From an uncultured Candidatus Altimarinota bacterium (GTDB taxonomy: Bacteria; Patescibacteriota; Gracilibacteria; BD1-5; UBA6164): a stretch of DNA of 22,933 nucleotides. Each line of letters starts with the position of its first letter. The first letter of the stretch is position 1. Under the pieces are notes generated by a model that was given only the letters and a program-made list of their open reading frames with translations, did no database searches and was not told where the DNA came from. Made by a program: the position numbers and the translations under genes. Positions 18,117 to 22,933 of the stretch are shown in pieces. The stretch spans positions 1 to 22,933 of the forward strand of contig CALLPO010000063.1 in assembly GCA_938015605.1 (NCBI GenBank), given 5' to 3'.

Positions 18117-19586
18117 TTATACTTCTCTTCTTTTAAATAGAAATATTCATAGTCCTAGCATTAGTGCTAGCATAATAAGTATTATCTCTTTTGGTCAAGT
18201 TTGAATCTTTATAGCATCTGATAGATCTCAAGATATTTCTTTTTTAATTTTTTCATCAGGATTTGCCGAATCTACAAATTCTTTTTCTCAAATTGCTTTA
18301 ACTGCAAAATATTCATGTGTAACTACATCTCAGGATAATGCTATTTCAAATATTGGTTCTGTAACAGTTTCTATAAGCTCAAGTTCTTCTCATTTTAATT
18401 TTTTGTATATTTCATACTTAGTTGCATCATTAAGTTTCATCCAAGTTAGAACAGATTTTGTCTTCAGAGTAACTATTTTTAAATCTTTTATTCATAAATC
18501 AATTGGAGCATTGTAACCTTCAGGTTTTTCTCAACATTCTCAATCAAAGACATCTCATGAGTAGTCTCAAAGTGAACATTTATCTTTTTTCTTTGTTGTA
18601 GGTTCTTCTGCTGCTTCTAGTTCAGTAGTTGTAACTTTATCTGCATCAAGTTCTTTTATTATATGTCCCAATTCATCTTTAAGGATTACATCAACAGCAT
18701 ATGTCCCAACTTCTTTAGGGCTCATTAATTCAACAATGTAGACTCCATCAGAATCTTCTTCTAATGTACTAAGTTCATCATTCAATATAATACTTACATC
18801 AGTTAATCATTTTGCAGCATATACCTCAATAGTCATTTCTGAAGCTGCGGGAACCTCATTACCTGGAAGTACTTTAATTTTATTGAAAGTTGGTACGCTA
18901 GAATCTGAAGTTATATAGACTTCTTTAGAACTTCAGATTTCATTATTATCTCAATCAAGAACTATGGCTTTAATTGTACTTTTTCAGTTTGGGAGTTTGT
19001 CTACAATTTTTTCATAAGTTCACTCGTTATCACTTGTTGTAAGTATTTCTTCTTTTCAATTTAGGACTATCTTTACTTGGTGATTTTTATTTGTTTTTCA
19101 TGATACAGTAATTTCATCCTTACCTATTGTAACACCATTTTCAGGAGAAAGGATATTTATATCAACATTTTGAGATTGAGCTTCCTCTATTACATCAACT
19201 TCTGCAATTCAAACCACACTATCTGTCTCATCTTCTAAATCATATACATGTATATCATTTTTTCATTGCTTTTGAAATCTAATTGCATTTTCAAATTTTA
19301 TGTGACCTTCATCACTTAATTTAAAAGTGTATGCTCATTCTTCTAGAGAATTTGGAAGTTCAGCATCTCTGTCACTTTCGGAAAAAATTAAAATAGTTCA
19401 CTCATAGTCTTTAATAACATTACTATCCCTATCAACTGCTTCAATAGTTAAGTCTACAGCCTCTCATATTGAAACTGTTTCTGGATTTACAATTACTTCA
19501 AAGTGATCAATAGTTGCAGCATAAGTAGTTTGGAAACCAAATACTGTTACAAAAATTGCAACAACTTTTAATATTTTCTTTATCAT
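18117..19586 (-). CDS. Secreted Ig-like multidomain surface protein with C-terminal anchor
   Basis: 489 residues. A signal peptide (1-23, cleavage after TYA) precedes a Glu/Asp-rich, beta-type chain. The first 130 residues open with 'FEVIVNPETVSIGEAVDLTIEAVD', an invasin/Big-like strand set. A second Ig-like module from about 140 has 'ILSPENG...ITVSGKT' and 'VKIVLNG', typical of bacterial Ig / glucodextranase-B-like repeats. A third (about 235-320) is followed by a Lys/Glu linker containing a Cys cluster, and then by a fibronectin-III-like stretch (about 370-450: 'SVLTWMKLNDATKYEIYKK'). The C-terminus is TGPKE (463-467), 17 hydrophobic residues and KRREV, a tripartite sorting or anchor signal. 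An adhesin or surface-coat role is inferred, which would suit a host-attached CPR cell. It stands alone, 115 bases from recF. Confidence 0.8.
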
Positions 19587-19701
19587 GTTAAAAACAAGTG
19601 AATAATTTAAGATTGTTTATATAATAACAATAAATCTGATTTTTGCACATTATTTGTATAAAAATAGCTTTACAATAACTGTTATTTATTTATAAAATAT
19701 A

Positions 19702-20751
19702 TTATAGTGTTATAACATTACTTTCTCGAATATCATCAAGCTCTATTCAAGTGATAAATGTTTGGTAGCCATGAATTGATTCAATAAGAAAATCTTTGTG
19801 TGTTTTGTCTAGTTCACTCAGTAGATCATCAATTATAAGAATTGGTTTTCTAGAAGTGTGTTCTTCTATAAAAGTTATTTCAATATTTTTTAGTCCTAAA
19901 ATAGTGGTTTTTACTTCTCACCTTGATGCAAAATCAACTAAATTCACAGATTCATTTAAAATAATACTAAAATCATCCCTATGAGGTCAAATATTTGTGG
20001 ATTTGAGTATTATATCTCGGTCTATATTTTTTTCTAAATAATGAGAGATTTGTTGAGATATACTCTTTTCTAAATCTATATTACTAATGTAGTTAAAAGT
20101 TGCATCTGACACTTTTCAATTGAATCATTTTTTTAAGCTTTGAGAATTTTCTTCAAGATAGTGAATTATTTGTTTTCTATATTCATATACTTTTTCACAA
20201 TCTATTATAAATTTTTTATTCCAGAAAAGTATTTCTGATTTAGTAGACTTATTTTTAGAAATATTTTTAAGTACTTTATTTCTATTTGAAAGTGATTTTT
20301 TATAAGCACTGAGAATATCACTATATTCTGGGAAACTACTTTTGAGTATATTATCTAAAAAATCTCTTCTAAGACTTGGAGATAAATACATCATATTCAT
20401 ATGAAAAGGGGAAAATAGTACACTTTTAAGAGAGAGCTCTGAAAACTTTTTTTTAGATGTTGCTTTTGAATTAATGGAGTATTTTTTCTTAGAAAGTTTT
20501 TTATCAAAAAAGATACTTAAACTATCATTTCTTGTATTAGACATTTCAATGTGAAAAAATTCTGAGTCTTGATTCACTAAGTTTTCAAATCAAATTCATG
20601 TAATACTATTTGATGTAAGTAAACTGAGAGACTCTAGAATATTAGTCTTTCATTTACCATTTTCTCAAATAATATAATTTTTATCTTCACTAAAAAAAAA
20701 CTCTCTTGAAAGAAAGTTTCTAAACTGTGTTAATTTGAGTTTATGAATCAT
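19702..20751 (-). CDS. recF: DNA replication/repair protein RecF
   Basis: 349 residues, near the usual 360. The N-terminus 'KLKLTQFRNF' is followed by Walker A GENGKGKTN (29-37), with two of its glycines coded by TGA. In the middle is the RecF-specific 'MMYLSPSLRRDFLD' type segment, then a coiled-coil-like Lys-rich region. 'IGPHRDDF' (with the P-H-R-D-D motif) and 'ASRGEVKTTILGLK' form the signature region, followed by Walker B ILIIDDLLSELD (304-315) and 'QTFIT' near the end. RecF is an SMC-like ATPase that loads RecA at gapped DNA with RecO and RecR. The start ATG at 20751 lies one base after the gatC stop, so translation is probably coupled. No dnaA or dnaN, its usual neighbours, are seen. 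Confidence 0.95.
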
Positions 20752-20752
20752 T

Positions 20753-21037
20753 TTAGTGCATAATATTATTAACAGCAATACAATTTCCAACTACTCATTG
20801 AGGTGAACATGCTAGTACCTCTTGAGGCTGTGTAAATCTTTTTTCAACATCTTTTCTTAGTACATTGTTAAAATTAGAAACTGATACAGTTGGCTTTACT
20901 CATGTTGTATCAACCTCATTTAATATCTCCATATAGTTGATTATATTCTTTACATCTCACTCTAATTTACTATCAAGGTGAGGGAGTTTTGACAGATTTA
21001 AGATGATATTTTTCATTTGCTCTTGTGTAATACTCAT
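20753..21037 (-). CDS. gatC: Asp-tRNA(Asn)/Glu-tRNA(Gln) amidotransferase subunit C
   Basis: 94 residues, the standard size of GatC. An N-terminal helix 'LSKLPHLDSKLEGDVKNIINYMEILNEVDTTGV' pattern (15-47) matches the L-A-x-L ... I-x-Y-x-x-x-L-x-x-V-D-T-x-G-V core. It is followed by a Pro, an 'NVLRKD' segment for the usual N-x-L-R-x-D (58-63) and a C-terminal part ending VNNIMH for the V-P-x-I-x-x tail. GatC holds GatA and GatB together in the complex that converts Glu-tRNA(Gln) or Asp-tRNA(Asn) to the amide form; gatA and gatB must lie elsewhere. The pairing with recF is not the common order. The sequence AAGAAAAA just before the ATG is a weak ribosome-binding candidate. Confidence 0.9.
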
Positions 21038-21101
21038 TTTTTCTTATATTTAAATATATATAGGTGTACTCTACTTTAAAACTAAAATAAATCAAGAAAA
21101 T

Positions 21102-21458
21102 ATGTGATTAAGTGCTTCAGTTAAAAAGAAATTCTCCAATGATAAAACCCTTATGATTGAGAGGTTATCAGCATCAAAGTTTAGTTTTATAATGTCTTCA
21201 TTGCTTTTTTTTGTAAACTACTTTTTAGTTTCAGCTCAGTTTGGATATAAGGATTTCCTTATTTATATTTTACCATACACTTATATTGTATTTTTATTAT
21301 CATTTATTTTTTATACCTACTATCTTATTAAGACTAAGCTTTATTGAAAAATAAATACAGTTGTATTCCTTATATTTTTAGGTATATTATTGATAATATG
21401 ATCAATACTCAGTATTAGTTTTCTTTTACCTGAAAGTATGATTCCAAATTTAGTTTAA
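21102..21458 (+). CDS. Small three-helix membrane protein, not recognised
   Basis: 118 residues. A basic N-terminus (1-22, GLSASVKKKFSND type) precedes hydrophobic segments at about 28-46, 53-75 and 84-110. There is no motif I recognise. The start ATG at 21102 is followed directly by a TGA glycine codon, so a standard-code reading would discard it and begin at 21153. AAGAAAA upstream could serve as a weak ribosome-binding site. It is divergent from gatC and lies 16 bases before the lipoprotein gene, so the two are likely one transcript. Confidence 0.7.
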
Positions 21459-21474
21459 TTATTACCAAAGACAA

Positions 21475-22065
21475 ATGTCATTTTCAAAAACACTGCTAAT
21501 TTTATGTATAGTTTTTTCTTTTTCTTCTTGTTGAAGTGATTCAGAGGATTGAGAAACATCAACAACTACTTCTTCAGAAAAATCATCATGAGGTTTGAAA
21601 CATTTTCCTGGAGATGATTTTACCATGAATATTCCGGCTGCATGGAATATTGTTACTGATGATTCAAATACAGTCCCAAGTCCTAAAAATGGAACTGTTG
21701 AATTAGCTATCACATCATCAGAAACTAATTCAGGTTTTGCTAATAACTTAATTGTATTATCACAAGATTTAGAAAACTATACAAGTTCAAAAGAATATTC
21801 AATTGTGAATAATGTTTGAGCAGAGAATGAATACTTAAACTATATTAAACTCTCAGGAAAAGAATTTAGTTTTGATGATTGAGAATCTTCAATGATGTAT
21901 ATATTCGAGGCTAAATATTCTTCTGAAACACCAGTGCTCAAATTTTTACAAACTGCTTATGTTTGTAATACTAATAAAGCTTTTTTTCTAACACTAGCTC
22001 TTCCAACTTCTCTAAAAGATACTACAAAATACCAAAAACTTCTTGGTTCATTCACATGTAAATAA
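21475..22065 (+). CDS. Lipoprotein with PsbP/Mog1-like domain
   Basis: 196 residues. A lipoprotein signal ends at FSFSSC (lipid-modified Cys19, followed by a TGA-coded Gly), after which comes a Ser/Thr/Glu-rich linker (20-42). The folded part (43-196) opens 'HFPGDDFTMNIPAAWNIV', like the F-S-I-x-Y-P-x-x-W-x-V start of PsbP/Mog1/DcrB-type domains, has a 'NLIVLSQDLENYTSSKEYS' strand-helix in the middle and ends '...KYQKLLGSFTC', matching the typical S-F closing helix. C165 or nearby and the terminal Cys could pair. Such lipoproteins sit on the outer face of the membrane, with varied or unknown roles. No clear terminator follows before the tRNA gene, 68 bases on. Confidence 0.75.
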
Positions 22066-22074
22066 TAAAAAAAT

Positions 22075-22101
22075 TTGTAAAATCATAAAAAATAATATAA
22101 T
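22075..22101 (+). promoter_or_regulatory. Candidate tRNA-Cys promoter
   Basis: TTGTAA (22075-22080), 15 bases, TATAAT (22096-22101), about 32 bases before the mature 5' end of the tRNA. Confidence 0.45.
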
Positions 22102-22133
22102 CTGTTCACAAGAATAATTACTTGTACACATTT

Positions 22134-22207
22134 GGTGCCATAGTAAAGTGGTTATACACCGGTCTGCAACACCGTTCACACGAGTTCGAGTCTCGTTGGC
22201 ACCTCCA
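22134..22207 (+). tRNA. trnC: tRNA-Cys, anticodon GCA, CCA encoded
   Basis: Acceptor GGTGCCA/TGGCACC (7 bp), discriminator T, and CCA present in the DNA (22205-22207). The D arm has a 3-bp stem with the GTGGTTA loop. The anticodon arm is CCGGT-CTGCAAC-ACCGT with anticodon GCA; its outermost pair (C27, T43) is mismatched, leaving 4 bp. The T arm is ACGAG-TTCGAGT-CTCGT. It is an ordinary Cys tRNA and not the glycine tRNA that would read UGA. The perfect palindrome at 22218-22247 ends the transcript. Confidence 0.95.
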
Positions 22208-22217
22208 AATAAAATAC

Positions 22218-22247
22218 AAAAAGCTAACAATTAATTGTTAGCTTTTT
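22218..22247. terminator. Perfect 15+15 palindromic terminator after tRNA-Cys
   Basis: AAAAAGCTAACAATT and its exact complement follow each other without a spacer. The T-run continues as TTTTTATTTT on the plus strand and as a similar run on the minus strand, so it also serves the convergent desaturase gene. Confidence 0.9.
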
Positions 22248-22252
22248 ATTTT

Positions 22253-22933
22253 CTATGAATGCCAAAGTATTTGATAATTTCTGTAATACTTTTTATCTAT
22301 CTTGTGCTCAATACTCTTGTGAAATTCTGGAAGTTTTGACCAGTGCATTCATCATTTGAGATGATGAGCTGTGTGATAACCTAGATTTCAGGTTACTTTA
22401 TTATAGAGAGGGTTGAGTGTGTTGTATGATGATTTATATGGGTCATCACTTTCAAGGCCACTGTGGTGATCATAGGTAGCATATGCTGTGAGAGTGAGTG
22501 ATCCAATCATTGGAATAAGAAAAATAAAAATTGCTTGAAGAGGTTGAATAATAATAAGTGCAGAAAGTAGGAGAAGTTGAATTATACACATTATAAGAAA
22601 ATATCTTTGTATTTTTTTATGCTTTTTCCCAACACTCCACATTCTATAATATGATGTAATTGTTACTATCCAAGTATAAATCAGAGGTCCATACACTTTT
22701 CATTTTGGAGATTTCCATGCTGACTGATCTTGTGTTTGATCTTGGTAATGTGCATGGTGTCAGAGATTGTGGTGTAAAACCCAACCATATCAGACAGTTC
22801 ATGTTTGAAATCAATACATGATTTCTAGAAGTCTATTTAGAATAGGGAGAGAAAAAGTTTCAACATGTTGATGATGATGATTCCATGCAGCAATATAACC
22901 TTTAATTACAATTGAAAAAATACAATAAATAGC
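22253..22933 (-). CDS. Membrane fatty acid desaturase-like protein, 5' end cut by window
   Basis: The last 227 residues of a minus-strand gene that runs off the right edge. Three His clusters typical of membrane di-iron desaturases and hydroxylases are visible: 'WNHHHQHVETF' (about 17-27), 'LHHNLGHHAH' (about 54-63) and 'GYHTAHHLKGGMHW' (about 190-203), with two membrane spans around 86-100 and 120-155 between the second and third. The C-terminal HxxHH-like box and the following 'KLPE' are standard for the family. These enzymes use O2 and reduced electron carriers to introduce double bonds or hydroxyl groups into acyl chains in the membrane. A lipid-modifying oxygenase is notable in a CPR-type genome, where lipid synthesis is usually missing and lipids may come from a host. 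Confidence 0.85.

Noticed and set aside
22134..22207. The tRNA as the UGA-reading glycine tRNA
   Set aside because: The anticodon loop is CTGCAAC, giving GCA (Cys), not TCA.
22048..22230. Minus-strand 60-codon open frame over the tRNA
   Set aside because: It is the reverse complement of tRNA-Cys and its flanks and has no protein-like features.
1..22933. CRISPR array, insertion sequence, prophage or integron
   Set aside because: No regularly spaced direct repeats, transposase, integrase or phage structural genes were seen. The baseplate-J-like protein is a lone membrane protein, not part of a phage cluster.

Overview
This is a very AT-rich stretch from a bacterium that reads UGA as glycine (genetic code 25). 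The signature runs through the whole window. Conserved glycines in the P-loops of MutS, TsaE and RecF, in the sugar transferase and in MscS are written TGA, and every long frame closes only at TAA or TAG. This points to the Candidate Phyla Radiation lineages Gracilibacteria (BD1-5) or Absconditabacteria (SR1); the sequence alone does not separate the two. All coordinates below come from reading TGA as Gly. A standard-code caller would cut almost every gene into pieces.

Layout, left to right. A polysaccharide-deacetylase-like protein (cut by the left edge), a SulP anion transporter with a STAS domain and a membrane protein resembling the baseplate-J-like family of CPR bacteria all lie on the minus strand (1-4569). 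A MutS-like ATPase lacking the mismatch-recognition half (4648-6021) and a membrane-anchored, acidic-stalk protein with two SH3-like domains (6367-7746) follow on plus. A STAS regulator (minus) and tsaE (plus) are divergent. A minus-strand pair then encodes a polyprenyl-phosphate sugar transferase and, 4 bases on, a 7TM transglutaminase-type membrane protein (8682-11727).

A plus-strand run from 11814 to 18085 holds a tight three-gene cluster (six-helix membrane protein, YmdB-type phosphodiesterase, small membrane protein), an M23 peptidase fused to a lysozyme-like domain, an MscS channel and an AbiEi-like winged-helix protein. Minus-strand genes follow for an Ig-like surface protein (18117-19586), recF and gatC (1-base gap). 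The right end holds a small membrane protein, a PsbP-like lipoprotein, tRNA-Cys(GCA) and a fatty acid desaturase cut by the right edge.

Functionally the window is dominated by the cell envelope: wall hydrolysis, glycan priming, surface and anchored adhesin-like proteins, channels and transporters. A few core genes (tsaE, gatC, recF, tRNA-Cys) are scattered among them. No mobile element, CRISPR array or phage module was seen. Gene ends are marked by AT-rich hairpins, several placed between convergent genes. Canonical Shine-Dalgarno sequences are largely absent and some promoters sit almost on the start codon.
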